Assembly: GCF_001420005.1 (NCBI RefSeq)
Contig: NZ_LJAK01000004.1
Span: 269,711 to 333,710, forward strand
Direction of reading: 5' to 3'
From: Loktanella sp. 3ANDIMAR09
GTDB taxonomy: Bacteria; Pseudomonadota; Alphaproteobacteria; Rhodobacterales; Rhodobacteraceae
DNA: 64,000 nucleotides
Below, one piece after another: positions 54,736 to 63,601 of the stretch. Positions within the stretch are counted from its first letter, which is position 1. Each line of letters begins with the position of its first letter. Position numbers and translations under genes: made by a program. The notes under the pieces were generated by a model, which did not search any database, was not told the DNA's origin, and was given only the letters and a program-made list of their open reading frames with translations.

Positions 54736-54824
54736 GCGACAACGCACCACACCAATGCAGCCCACGCCCGGGGCGCAGCCCCGAAAAGGGGTGGGCGGGC
54801 GGGCACCGCCCCCACCCCGGTCGA

Positions 54825-55292
54825 TCAGAACCCGTCGGGCAGCAATTCGTGCGCCATGTGGTCCAGCACGGCATTGGTGAACCGCGGCTCTTTCGTTTCG
54901 GGAAAGAACGCCCCTGCAACGTCGACGAATTCCTTGATCACAACGCGCGGCGGTGTGTCACCGATGATCAACTCTGCACCGGCGGCACGAAACAGCGCCC
55001 GCAATGTGGGGTCGATCCGACCCAGCGGCCATTTCGCGACCAAGGCGCGGTCGGTCAGCTGGTCGATGCGGGCCTGTTCGTCAACGGCCTTTTCGATCAA
55101 CGCGCGGAACGTATCCACATCACCTTCGAGCATTTCGATATCGTCACGAACCTCGCCAAAGCGGTGATCCTCGAATTCCACGATCACGCGGTCGACGGTC
55201 TGGCCAATCGCTTCCATCTGGAACAGCGCCTGAACGGCATAGAGACGCGCTGCCGATTTCATCTTGCGGCGCTGGTTGTTGGACAGGGTCAT
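54825..55292 (-). CDS. nusB: Transcription antitermination factor NusB
   Basis: The 155-residue all-helical protein binds boxA RNA with NusE/S10 for rRNA antitermination. Conserved parts are RRKMKSAARLYAVQALFQME and the C-terminal VVIKEFVDVAGAFFPETKEPRFTNAVLDHMA, where the GDxPxxVVI(N/K)E motif is seen as GDTPPRVVIKE. ATG 55292 overlaps the ribH stop (ATGA). It closes the riboflavin operon, a common pairing. Confidence 0.95.
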   Translation of the reverse strand: MTLSNNQRRKMKSAARLYAVQALFQMEAIGQTVDRVIVEFEDHRFGEVRDDIEMLEGDVDTFRALIEKAVDEQARIDQLTDRALVAKWPLGRIDPTLRALFRAAGAELIIGDTPPRVVIKEFVDVAGAFFPETKEPRFTNAVLDHMAHELLPDGF

Positions 55293-55816
55293 ACGGTCTC
55301 GCCGCCTTTTGCGAATGTTGTCGGCGCGAATCCCACACCGGTTTCGCGCGCGCCCCATTTGCGCGTCAATGCGATCAGATGCAACGCCGCCGCAGCGGCA
55401 CCGCCGCCCTTGTTCTGGCCGTCAGCCTGCGCACGCACTGCGGCCTGTTCGTAATTCTCGACCGTCAGGATGCCGTTGCCGATGCACAGCCCCTGCAACC
55501 CCAGCAACGTCAACCCGCGCGAGCTGTCATTGCAGACGGTGTCGTAATGCGTGGTCTCGCCACGGATCACACAGCCCAACGCCACATAGCCGTGGTAATC
55601 GCCCATCCTTTCCGCAATCCCAATCGCGCTGGGAATTTCCAGCGCGCCGGGCACTTGCACGACCTCGACCTCGGCGCCGGCCGTCTCGGCCACAGCACGG
55701 GCACCGGCCACCTGCTGGTCAAAGATATCCTTGTAATAGGGCGATGCGACGATCAGCAGCCGAACCGGATCGGTAAATTCCGGCAAGGGCATTTCAAAAT
55801 GGGATACTCCGGCCAT
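55289..55816 (-). CDS. ribH: 6,7-dimethyl-8-ribityllumazine synthase
   Basis: The 175-residue enzyme joins the butanone phosphate made by RibB with the ribityl pyrimidine. Signatures are VPGALEIPSAIG, YVALGCVIRGETTHYD and LTVENYEQA; the catalytic histidine is in GETTHYD. Length and the slight C-terminal extension (KWGARETGVGF) are acceptable for the type I family. Starts where ribB ends. Confidence 0.96.
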   Translation of the reverse strand: MAGVSHFEMPLPEFTDPVRLLIVASPYYKDIFDQQVAGARAVAETAGAEVEVVQVPGALEIPSAIGIAERMGDYHGYVALGCVIRGETTHYDTVCNDSSRGLTLLGLQGLCIGNGILTVENYEQAAVRAQADGQNKGGGAAAAALHLIALTRKWGARETGVGFAPTTFAKGGETV

Positions 55817-56946
55817 CAGCCAATCTCCGATATCTTGCGGGTGCCGACGATTTCCAGACCATAGGCATCAAGGCCCACGACCTTGGGCTGCGGCGAATTC
55901 GTCAGCAGTTCGATCTTGTGCAGGCCCAGCGACGACAGGATCTGCGCCCCCAACCCGTATTGCCGCAGGGTCTGGGGCGACACCTCGTCGTCGGCCACCA
56001 GTTTCATGTGCAGGTCGCGCAACAGGACCAGCACACCGCGTCCTTCGGCGGCGATCAGTTCCATCGCATCGCCGAATTCGTTGCGACGACCACGCGGGCC
56101 GGCACCGACAACGTCCAGCATCGGGTCCAGCGCATGCATCCGCACCAGCACGGGTTCAGCGCTGTCCACGCAGCCCTTGACCAGCGCGATATGCTCGGCA
56201 CCCTGGGTTTCGTCGGTGTAGATTTTCAACTGCCATTCACCGCCGAATTCCGACGTGAACGTGCTTTCGTCGCGCAACCGCACCAGGTTGTCATGACGGC
56301 GGCGATAGGAAATCAGGTCGCTGATGGTGCCGATCTTGAGGCCGTGAAACTGCGCAAAGGCCACAAGATCGGGCAGACGCGCCATTTCGCCATCGTCTTT
56401 CATGATCTCGCAGATCACGCCGGACGGGTTCAGACCGGCAAGCCTCGCGATATCGACGGCGGCCTCTGTGTGACCTGCGCGGACCAGCACGCCGCCTTCG
56501 CGGGCGCGCAACGGAAACACGTGGCCGGGTGTGGCGATATCGGCCGCCCCCTTGGATGCGTCGATGGCGACCGACACGGTGCGGGCACGGTCATGGGCGC
56601 TGATGCCGGTGGTGACACCTTCGCGGGCCTCGATCGAGGTGGTGAACGCCGTCTCGTGGCGCGAAGAATTGTTGGTCGACATCAGTTGCAGACCCAGCGC
56701 GTCGATCCGTGCGCCGGGCAGCGACAGACAGATCAGGCCACGGCCATGAGTCGCCATGAAATTGATCGCGTCCGGCGTTGCCATCTGCGCGGGGATCACC
56801 AGATCCCCCTCGTTTTCGCGGTCCTCGTGGTCGACCAGCACGAACATGCGTCCGTTGCGGGCGTCCTCGATGATATCCTCGATCGGACTGATGGCGTCTT
56901 TCCAGTTCACTTCGACTGGTCCGGGCGTCTCAAAGGCTTGCGTCAT
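55816..56946 (-). CDS. ribB: DHBP synthase with degenerate GTP cyclohydrolase II domain
   Basis: Residues about 18-215 are the RibB domain that makes 3,4-dihydroxy-2-butanone 4-phosphate from ribulose 5-phosphate (VLVDHEDRENEGDLVIPA, FTTSIEAREGVTTGISAHDRA, AGHTEAAVDIARLAG). The C-terminal half keeps the RibA fold outline (LVRMHALDPMLDVVG, LRQYGLGAQILSSLGLHKIELLTNSP) but the zinc cysteines and the usual C-L-T-G-D segment are absent, so GTP cyclohydrolase II activity is very unlikely. Such RibBX-type proteins are known; a separate ribA is expected elsewhere. Confidence 0.93.
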   Translation of the reverse strand: MTQAFETPGPVEVNWKDAISPIEDIIEDARNGRMFVLVDHEDRENEGDLVIPAQMATPDAINFMATHGRGLICLSLPGARIDALGLQLMSTNNSSRHETAFTTSIEAREGVTTGISAHDRARTVSVAIDASKGAADIATPGHVFPLRAREGGVLVRAGHTEAAVDIARLAGLNPSGVICEIMKDDGEMARLPDLVAFAQFHGLKIGTISDLISYRRRHDNLVRLRDESTFTSEFGGEWQLKIYTDETQGAEHIALVKGCVDSAEPVLVRMHALDPMLDVVGAGPRGRRNEFGDAMELIAAEGRGVLVLLRDLHMKLVADDEVSPQTLRQYGLGAQILSSLGLHKIELLTNSPQPKVVGLDAYGLEIVGTRKISEIG

Positions 56947-57018
56947 GGTCTGGTCCTCATGCTTGTGCCGGACCTAGCCCAAGGCCGCCCAAAGGGAAAG
57001 ACCGCTGAAGCCCGCAGG

Positions 57019-57624
57019 TCAGCCTTCGTAATCGCGCAGTCGTGCGACATAGCGCGCCATGGTGTCGATTTCGAGGTTGATCGCGTCCCCGATCCGGCTG
57101 TCGCCCCAGGTCGTCACCTGCTTGGTGTGGGGAATGAGGTTCACACCAAAGGTCTGGCCATCCACCTCGTTCACGGTCAGCGAGGTGCCGTTCAGCGCCA
57201 CGGATCCCTTGGGCGCGATGAAACGCGCCAGATCACCCGGCGCGCGGAATGTCATGCGGGTGCTGTCGCCCTCGTCGCGCATCTCGATCAGTTCGGCGAC
57301 ACCGTCGACATGGCCCGATACGATGTGTCCGCCCAATTCGTCCCCGACCTTGAGCGCGCGTTCCAGGTTCAGCCGTTGACCGACCGCCCAACCGTTGCGA
57401 CCGATGGCCGTCATGTTCACGGTTTCCGCGCTGATCTGCACGTCGAACCAGCCGCGCGGGTCCTGCCCCTTGGCCACGACGGTCAGACAGACGCCCTCGC
57501 AAGCGATAGAGGCACCGATGTCGATACCGTCCACATCATAGCTGGTGGCGATTCGCGCCTTCAGGTCGCCTTCTTGTGCGACGGACAAAACCTCGCCGAT
57601 GTCGGTGACGATACCTGTGAACAT
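57019..57624 (-). CDS. ribE: Riboflavin synthase alpha chain
   Basis: A 201-residue protein with the internal duplication of lumazine-binding domains: MFTGIVTDIGEV plus SIACEGVCLTVVA and NLERALKVGDELGGHIVSGHVD plus SVALNGTSLTVNEVDG. It converts two lumazines to riboflavin. First gene of ribE-ribB-ribH-nusB; the 130 bases ahead of it show no FMN riboswitch. Confidence 0.96.
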   Translation of the reverse strand: MFTGIVTDIGEVLSVAQEGDLKARIATSYDVDGIDIGASIACEGVCLTVVAKGQDPRGWFDVQISAETVNMTAIGRNGWAVGQRLNLERALKVGDELGGHIVSGHVDGVAELIEMRDEGDSTRMTFRAPGDLARFIAPKGSVALNGTSLTVNEVDGQTFGVNLIPHTKQVTTWGDSRIGDAINLEIDTMARYVARLRDYEG

Positions 57625-57758
57625 TGCGGATCTCCTTCACGCTTGCGCCAGCAGGTAAAGCGGTACACCCCATGTTTCAAGCATCTGACACGGGTCCGGT
57701 CCAACCCGGCCCCAATTATGCCTTGTCTGCGTCGTAGGGGTTACCTTAACTCGGATGG

Positions 57759-59060
57759 ATGCAATTGACTTCGATGACTGACCCCAGCGCCCGACGCTTC
57801 TTGTTTTTGCAAGGTCCGCACGGCCCGTTCCTGTACCGGCTGGCAAAGATGCTGCGCGCGGCGGGTGCGCATGTGTCGCGGGTGGGGTTCAATGCGGGCG
57901 ACCGGGCGTTCTGGTTCGGTGCACCCGGCTACATCGCGTTTCGTGGCAAGCCAGAGGACTGGACCGATACGTTCCGTGACATCGTCGTGACCGGCGGGAT
58001 CACGGATATCGTCCTGTACGGCGACACCCGCCCGATCCATGCGACCGCGGTCGAAATCGCCCGCAAGATGGGTCTGCGCATCCACGTCTTTGAAGAAGGC
58101 TACATGCGGCCCTATTGGGTAACCTATGAGCGCGGCGGCACCAACGGTCATTCACGGCTGATGAAAATGGATGTGGCCGACATGCAGGCCGCACTGGCCC
58201 GGTCCGACCTCGAGGTGCCGACGCCGCCTGCGCACTGGGGCGACATGCTGCACCATGTGTTCTACGGGGCGCTGTATCATTGGTTCGTGATGTTCCGGAA
58301 CAGTGATTACCGCAATTTCGCCCGGCACCGCGACCTGCCCGTGGCGACCGAGGCCGCACTCTATACCAAACGGCTGATCCTGATGCCGCTGATCGCGTTG
58401 GACCGCCGGATCGCCACGCTGCGCATCCGCTACGGCGGATTTCCCTATCACCTCGTGCTGTTGCAGCTGGAACATGACGCCAGTTTCCAACAACATTCGC
58501 CATTTACCCGGATGGAAGAATTCCTGAGCGTCGTCATGGAAGGCTTTGCCAAGGCGACACCGCGCCACCATCATCTGGTGTTCAAGGCGCATCCGCTGGA
58601 CAATGAACGCAGCCCCACGAAACGGATCATACGGCGGCTGGCCAAACAGCATGGCGTCAGCGCGCGGGTGCATTTCGTGCGCGGCGGCAAGCTGGCGAAG
58701 CTGCTGGATCATGCCCGCACGGCCGTGACCGTCAATTCGACGGCCGCCCAACAGGTGTTGTGGCGCGGTATCCCACTCAAGGTGTTTGGGGCCGCCGTCT
58801 ATAACAAGCCGGAATTCGTGTCGGACCAACCCTTGCCGGAATTCTTTGCCAGTCCGGATCGTCCCGACAGCCGCGCCTACAAGGACTATCGCCGGTTCCT
58901 GCTGGAAACGAGCCAGGTGCCCGGCGGGTTTTATTCCGCACGCGGCCGGCGCCAGCTGATGCGGCAGGTCGTTGACATGATGCTGGCCGATGACGACCCC
59001 TATGACACGCTCGCATCCGGCAAAAACCCGCCGCGCCAGCCGCTGCGCATCGTCAGCTAG
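57759..59060 (+). CDS. kpsS: Capsular polysaccharide beta-Kdo transferase, KpsS-like
   Basis: A 433-residue cytoplasmic protein similar to KpsS/LipB: FLFLQGPHGPFLYRLAKML, YGDTRPIHATAVEIARKM, VFEEGYMRPYWVTYERGG, HHLVFKAHPLDNERSP and TVNSTAAQQVLWRGIPLKVFG. KpsS adds the first Kdo of the lipid-linked poly-Kdo linker on which group 2 capsules are built. ATG 57759 is used; ATG 57774 is equally possible, since neither has a good ribosome-binding site. Confidence 0.87.
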   Translation: MQLTSMTDPSARRFLFLQGPHGPFLYRLAKMLRAAGAHVSRVGFNAGDRAFWFGAPGYIAFRGKPEDWTDTFRDIVVTGGITDIVLYGDTRPIHATAVEIARKMGLRIHVFEEGYMRPYWVTYERGGTNGHSRLMKMDVADMQAALARSDLEVPTPPAHWGDMLHHVFYGALYHWFVMFRNSDYRNFARHRDLPVATEAALYTKRLILMPLIALDRRIATLRIRYGGFPYHLVLLQLEHDASFQQHSPFTRMEEFLSVVMEGFAKATPRHHHLVFKAHPLDNERSPTKRIIRRLAKQHGVSARVHFVRGGKLAKLLDHARTAVTVNSTAAQQVLWRGIPLKVFGAAVYNKPEFVSDQPLPEFFASPDRPDSRAYKDYRRFLLETSQVPGGFYSARGRRQLMRQVVDMMLADDDPYDTLASGKNPPRQPLRIVS

Positions 59061-59069
59061 AATATATCA

Positions 59070-59133
59070 CGAAACGATGATGTTTCGCATGCGAAACATA
59101 TTATGTCATATTTAACAGTAATTTAACTACTGT
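59070..59133. promoter_or_regulatory. Operator-like palindromes in the capsule intergenic region
   Basis: In unusually AT-rich DNA between kpsS and the export gene, a perfect 20-bp palindrome ATGTTTCGCATGCGAAACAT (59080-59099) overlaps a second inverted repeat made by CGAAAC at 59070 and GTTTCG at 59082. So three CGAAAC half-sites alternate in direction. A separate ACAGTA / TACTGT inverted repeat with a 7-base spacer follows at 59115-59133. This looks like a regulatory region for the export gene at 59305. Confidence 0.5.
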
Positions 59134-59304
59134 GCCCGATGGCTGCACCCTGCGTCTAGTGCGAGTTGTCGCGGCAACATGGCAACAGTCTTTTATGGCC
59201 CGATTCCCATCAGCGACGCGGCAACTTTCTTTTTGACCCTCTCTGCCCTACGATAAAAAGAAAAATTCCGAGGCAGAACAATAACAGGTCGAGGAGACCG
59301 AGCC

Positions 59305-60435
59305 GTGACATCCCTGACTGTACGCCTGTCAAAAGGCGTGGCCCTGATCATGATCCTGGGCCTGATTTCGGCGTGCGCCCTGCCGCGCGTCGGCCCAAAC
59401 AAACAAGAAATCTTTGCCGGGTCCGTCCTGCGCGAAGGTGATTCATTCGTGCTGACCGTCGATGACCGCATCAATGCCATCGCAGCCGTGGCCCCCGCGC
59501 TGGGGTTTTCTGCGGGTTTCCTGAACGCGGGCGTCATCGGGTCCGACACGATCCGGCCCGGCGATACGCTGGGTCTGACGATTTTTGAGAACGTGGATGA
59601 TGGTCTGATCGTACCCCAAGGTGCCAATTCCACCCTGCTGGAAGAAGTGCAGGTTGACGGCGACGGCTTCATCTTTGTCCCCTATGCAGGCCGCATCCGT
59701 GCCGCGGGCAACACACCAGAGGCCATCCGCCGGATCATTACCGAACGGCTGGGCGATCAGACACCCGACCCGCAGGTGCAGGTGCGCAGGCTGGCGGGCG
59801 ACGGGGCAACCGTATCCGTGGCCGGTGCCGTCAACGCGCAGGGCGTCTATCCGATCGAACGTCCGACCCGCACGTTGATTTCGATGCTGGCGGCAGCGGG
59901 CGGCGTGTCGATCAACCCCGAAATTGCGCGGGTCAAAATCCAGCGCGGCAGCCACACGGCCGAGATTTTCTATGACGATCTGTATGACAGCCCGCGCAAT
60001 GACGTGGCGCTGCGCGGCGGCGACAACATCATCGTGAATGCCGATACCCGGTCCTTTACCGCGCTGGGGGCCACCGGCAGCCAGGAACGGGTCCAGTTCG
60101 AGACCAAGACGATTTCCGCCATCGAAGCCATCGCAACAGTGGGCGGCCTGTCGTCGCTGACCGCCGATCCCACGGGCGTTTTCGTGTTCCGCACCGAACC
60201 AGAGGCGATTGCAGAACAGCTGGTCGGTCTGGACGTGACCGGACCGCAGCGGGTCGTCTATGTGCTGGACCTGACGCAGCCCAATGGCATGTTCACCGCG
60301 CGTGAATTCGCCATCCGCGACGGCGACACGGTCTATGTGACCGAAGCGCCCTTTGTCCGGTTCGACAAGACGGTCGCCGCCATCACCGGGTCGCTGTCCG
60401 CGACATCGGCGCTGACGAATGCCTCTGGCCTGTAA
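59305..60435 (+). CDS. Outer membrane polysaccharide export lipoprotein (Wza/KpsD family)
   Basis: The 376-residue protein has a lipoprotein signal (lipobox ISAC, Cys at about residue 25), a Poly_export domain (IRPGDTLGLTIFENVDDG, VQVDGDGFIFVPYAGRIRAAGNTPEAI) and two SLBB repeats (VAGAVNAQGVYPI and VYVTEAP regions). It forms the export channel in the outer membrane with a capsule exporter. GTG start at 59305 with GAGGAG upstream. The gene is preceded by an AT-rich control region and followed by kpsC three bases after its stop. Confidence 0.9.
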   Translation: MTSLTVRLSKGVALIMILGLISACALPRVGPNKQEIFAGSVLREGDSFVLTVDDRINAIAAVAPALGFSAGFLNAGVIGSDTIRPGDTLGLTIFENVDDGLIVPQGANSTLLEEVQVDGDGFIFVPYAGRIRAAGNTPEAIRRIITERLGDQTPDPQVQVRRLAGDGATVSVAGAVNAQGVYPIERPTRTLISMLAAAGGVSINPEIARVKIQRGSHTAEIFYDDLYDSPRNDVALRGGDNIIVNADTRSFTALGATGSQERVQFETKTISAIEAIATVGGLSSLTADPTGVFVFRTEPEAIAEQLVGLDVTGPQRVVYVLDLTQPNGMFTAREFAIRDGDTVYVTEAPFVRFDKTVAAITGSLSATSALTNASGL

Positions 60436-60438
60436 GCC

Positions 60439-62442
60439 ATGATTGATCTGCCCACGGGCCAGGCCGCCGCAGGGGAAACCTTGCGGCGGCTTTATGTTTA
60501 CAACGGGGGGTTTCTGACCCAGTCGCGGGTGCGGCGCATTCTGGGCCTCGCTGGATGGGATATCCGGCTGGGCATGCCCGGCACCGGCGACCACGTGGGC
60601 GTCTGGGGCCATGCGCCGACCGCCCCGCGCGGCGAGGCAGTGGCCGCCCGGCGCGAAACCCCCGTGGTGCGGGTCGAGGACGCATTCTTGCGGTCCGTCA
60701 GGCCCGGACGGGACGGCGACCTACCGCTGGGTCTGACGGTGGATCTGCGCGGCATGCACTATGACCCTGCACAGCCATCCGATCTGGAAATGCTGCTGCG
60801 GGACAATCCCCTGGACGACAACGTTCTCTTGACCCGCGCCCGCGACTGCATGGACCGGATCGCCCGCGCGCGATTGTCCAAATACAACATCCACGACCCG
60901 GACCTGCCGGTGCCCGACCCGGGCTATGTCCTGGTAATCGACCAGACCAAGGGCGATGCCGCCGTCACCGCAGGCGGTGCCGACAGCAACACCTTTCGCG
61001 AGATGCTGTTCTATGCCCAGACCGAACATCCCGCCGCGCGCATCGTGATCAAGACCCACCCCGAAACCGCGCAGGGCCATCGCGACGGCTATTTCAGGGC
61101 GGCGGATCAGACCGACAGGATCACGCTGCTGGATGCGCCTTTGTGTCCCCACGCGCTGATGCAGGGGGCCATCGCCGTCTATACCGTGTCCTCGCACATG
61201 GGGTTCGAGGCGATCATGGCAGGCCACAGGCCGGTGGTGTTCGGACAGCCGTTCTACATCGGATGGGGCCTGACGGATGATCGCGCGCCACTGGACCGCA
61301 GGCAACGCAGGCTGACGCGCGCCCAGCTCTTTGCGGGTGCGATGATCCTGTATCCACTGTGGTTTGATCCCTATCGCGACCGGCTGTGCCAGATCGAGGA
61401 TGTGATCGACGCCCTGGCAGCACAGGCCCGCGCCTGGCGCGAAGATCGCCACGGCTGGCTGGCCCATGGCATGAGCACATGGAAACGCGCGCCGTTGCAG
61501 CGGGTCTTTGGTCAGGTGCACAAGGTCCGGTTTTCCGGCCCGCCCGACGGTCGCCGGCAAATGATCTGGGCGTCAAAGGCCACGACGGATAGCGAGCATG
61601 TGCGGGTCGAGGACGGTTTCTTGCGCTCGCGCGGTCTGGGGGCGGACCTCATTCCGCCGCTCAGCCTCGTGCTGGACGATCTGGGGATCTATTATGACCC
61701 GTCGCGGCCCAGCAGGCTTGAGACGCTGATCACTGCGGCCCCTGCCCTGCCCGATCACGCCCGCGCCCGTGCGCGCCGGCTGATGGCAACGCTCACCCGG
61801 AACAAATTGACGAAATACAATCTGGGCGGAGGTGACGTGCCGGACCTGCCCCAAGGGCGGCGCATCCTAGTGCCCGGTCAGGTCGCTGACGACGCCTCGG
61901 TGCGGCTGGGGGCGTCAGAGGTGGCGACCAATGGCGATCTGCTGCGGGCAGCACGTGCTGCAAATCCTGCCGCGGTGATCCTGTACAAACCGCATCCGGA
62001 CGTGGTCGCGGGGCTGCGCGACGGCGCGGTGCCTGACGCGGGCAATTGGGCCGATGCGATCATCGACCTGGACGCCGCTGCGGCCATCGACCTTGTGGAC
62101 GAGGTCTGGACCATGACATCCGGTATCGGGTTCGAGGCCTTGCTGCGGGGCAAGCGGGTGACCTGTCTGGGCCAGCCGTTCTATGCGGGTTGGGGCCTGA
62201 CCGACGATCGGGCCATGCCGATCCTGCGCCGCGCCGCGACCCCGACACTGGAAGAAATGGTGCACGCGGTGCTGATCGACTATCCGCGCTATTTCGACCC
62301 GGTCACCGGGCTCGCTTGCCCTGTAGAGGTCGCAGCCGCCCGCCTGCGGGACGGCAAATTACCCCATCCAGGCTGGCGCAACCGGGCGCTGGCCAAGTTG
62401 CAAGGCCACTTTGCGGGATTTGCCTGGATCTGGCGGCGGTAG
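60439..62442 (+). CDS. kpsC: Capsular polysaccharide Kdo transferase, KpsC-like (tandem domains)
   Basis: A 667-residue protein made of two similar halves: RVEDAFLRS, DLRGMHYDPAQPSDLE and FGQPFYIGWGLTDDR in the first, RVEDGFLRSRGLG, DDLGIYYDPSRPSRLE and LGQPFYAGWGLTDDR in the second. KpsC extends the poly-Kdo linker by alternating beta-2,4 and beta-2,7 links through its two domains. Start is three bases after the export gene stop. The ABC exporter genes kpsMT/E are not in the window. Confidence 0.92.
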   Translation: MIDLPTGQAAAGETLRRLYVYNGGFLTQSRVRRILGLAGWDIRLGMPGTGDHVGVWGHAPTAPRGEAVAARRETPVVRVEDAFLRSVRPGRDGDLPLGLTVDLRGMHYDPAQPSDLEMLLRDNPLDDNVLLTRARDCMDRIARARLSKYNIHDPDLPVPDPGYVLVIDQTKGDAAVTAGGADSNTFREMLFYAQTEHPAARIVIKTHPETAQGHRDGYFRAADQTDRITLLDAPLCPHALMQGAIAVYTVSSHMGFEAIMAGHRPVVFGQPFYIGWGLTDDRAPLDRRQRRLTRAQLFAGAMILYPLWFDPYRDRLCQIEDVIDALAAQARAWREDRHGWLAHGMSTWKRAPLQRVFGQVHKVRFSGPPDGRRQMIWASKATTDSEHVRVEDGFLRSRGLGADLIPPLSLVLDDLGIYYDPSRPSRLETLITAAPALPDHARARARRLMATLTRNKLTKYNLGGGDVPDLPQGRRILVPGQVADDASVRLGASEVATNGDLLRAARAANPAAVILYKPHPDVVAGLRDGAVPDAGNWADAIIDLDAAAAIDLVDEVWTMTSGIGFEALLRGKRVTCLGQPFYAGWGLTDDRAMPILRRAATPTLEEMVHAVLIDYPRYFDPVTGLACPVEVAAARLRDGKLPHPGWRNRALAKLQGHFAGFAWIWRR

Positions 62443-62532
62443 CCTGATCGGTGGCAAGGCGCTCTCGGACAGGGTGTCCCCTGTCCGATCTGTCCCGGCA
62501 CAACCGGGCAAAGGTTGCGATCCGGCCTTGGG

Positions 62533-63522
62533 TCAGGCGCATAGAACCTGCGTGCGTTCGCGCGCGCGCGCCAGGCTTTCGTCGATGCTGCCAAAGTCGC
62601 CCGCCGGGCTGCGGAACACGCGTCCGATCGCGATCTCGATCGCATGCAGGCCGGTCGATCCGTGGCGAAGTCCCTGTCGTGACATCTCTTTTTTCACGCG
62701 AAACGCGACTTCATCAGGGAATCCCGGTTTGCCGGCTGTCGTCTTGATCACCAGAAAACAGCCCGACCCGGCATAGGTGAAATGACAACTCTCGCCAATC
62801 AGCGCGGTCGACAGAACGCTGCTCATCCGGGTGAGCACGGCGACAAATTCCTGCGCGGACACGTTTTCATACATGTCGGATGCATTGCTGACCTTGACTG
62901 ACACGACACCGCCATGCCGGAACTGACTGCGTTCCATCCGGTCTATGAAATTCCGGAACGTCGGCTGATCCAGATAACCCGGCGTGTTTTCAAAACTGAC
63001 AGGATCCTCGAATTGCAGGCGGAATGGCCCGGACTGACGCTGACATGCCGAGGCGATCTGGCGCACAAGCCGGTCTGCCGACATGATCTGTTGACTGAGC
63101 CGCGCCGCTGAATCGATCCGATTCATCAGATCATCAATCTGAAACGGCTTGGTGATATAGTCGTTTGCCCCGGCAGAGAACGCGGTTTCAATGTATTTTC
63201 TGTCCGACATCGCCGTCAGCATGATGATCGGCGTCCTGGCGTAGGCCTGATTTTTCCGGATTTCCGCACAAAGTGCGACACCGTCCATGTCGGGCATCTG
63301 GATATCCAGAAGCAGGCAACCGAACGGATCCCTTGCGGATTTCATCATCGCGAGCGCCTCTGTCCCGGACCGCGCAGAAGCCACGTTTTCAAACCCGAGG
63401 GCACCCAACGCCATGGTCAGGAAATCGATCAGAACCGGTTCATCATCGACCACCAGTATCTTCATCTGGTAATTGCTCTTGCAGCGTGCGCTGACCTCAT
63501 CCTGAAACATAGAAGTCTCCAT
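62533..63522 (-). CDS. Response regulator with degenerate GGDEF-like output domain
   Basis: The 329-residue protein has a REC domain (acidic DDE at about 26-28, phosphoacceptor Asp73 in CLLLDIQMPDMDG, Lys in YITKPFQ) and a C-terminal domain whose layout follows GGDEF (VVSVKVSNASD, FVAVLTRMSSVLSTA, SIDESLARARE), but the signature loop is YAGSGCF, so it should not make c-di-GMP. ATG 63522 is supported by AAAGGTGG; a start at MKILVV (63465) is possible. Not coupled to the capsule genes. Confidence 0.8.
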   Translation of the reverse strand: METSMFQDEVSARCKSNYQMKILVVDDEPVLIDFLTMALGALGFENVASARSGTEALAMMKSARDPFGCLLLDIQMPDMDGVALCAEIRKNQAYARTPIIMLTAMSDRKYIETAFSAGANDYITKPFQIDDLMNRIDSAARLSQQIMSADRLVRQIASACQRQSGPFRLQFEDPVSFENTPGYLDQPTFRNFIDRMERSQFRHGGVVSVKVSNASDMYENVSAQEFVAVLTRMSSVLSTALIGESCHFTYAGSGCFLVIKTTAGKPGFPDEVAFRVKKEMSRQGLRHGSTGLHAIEIAIGRVFRSPAGDFGSIDESLARARERTQVLCA

Positions 63523-63601
63523 TCTGACCACCTTTTCACGCCATGGTTGCAGCATCCGTGGCAAATATGTTCAAATTTTGGCAAGATTGTGGAACACGAG
63601 G

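Noticed and set aside
54661..54824. CRISPR or tandem array between the RNA candidate and nusB
   Set aside because: Only two imperfect units with period 36 are present and there are no spacers or cas genes; recorded as a simple direct repeat.
57625..57758. FMN riboswitch ahead of ribE
   Set aside because: The conserved AGG-GGGTG-A core of the RFN element is not found in this leader.
55918..57768. Long rightward frame opposite ribB and ribE
   Set aside because: Both riboflavin genes on the other strand are unambiguous; this is their shadow.
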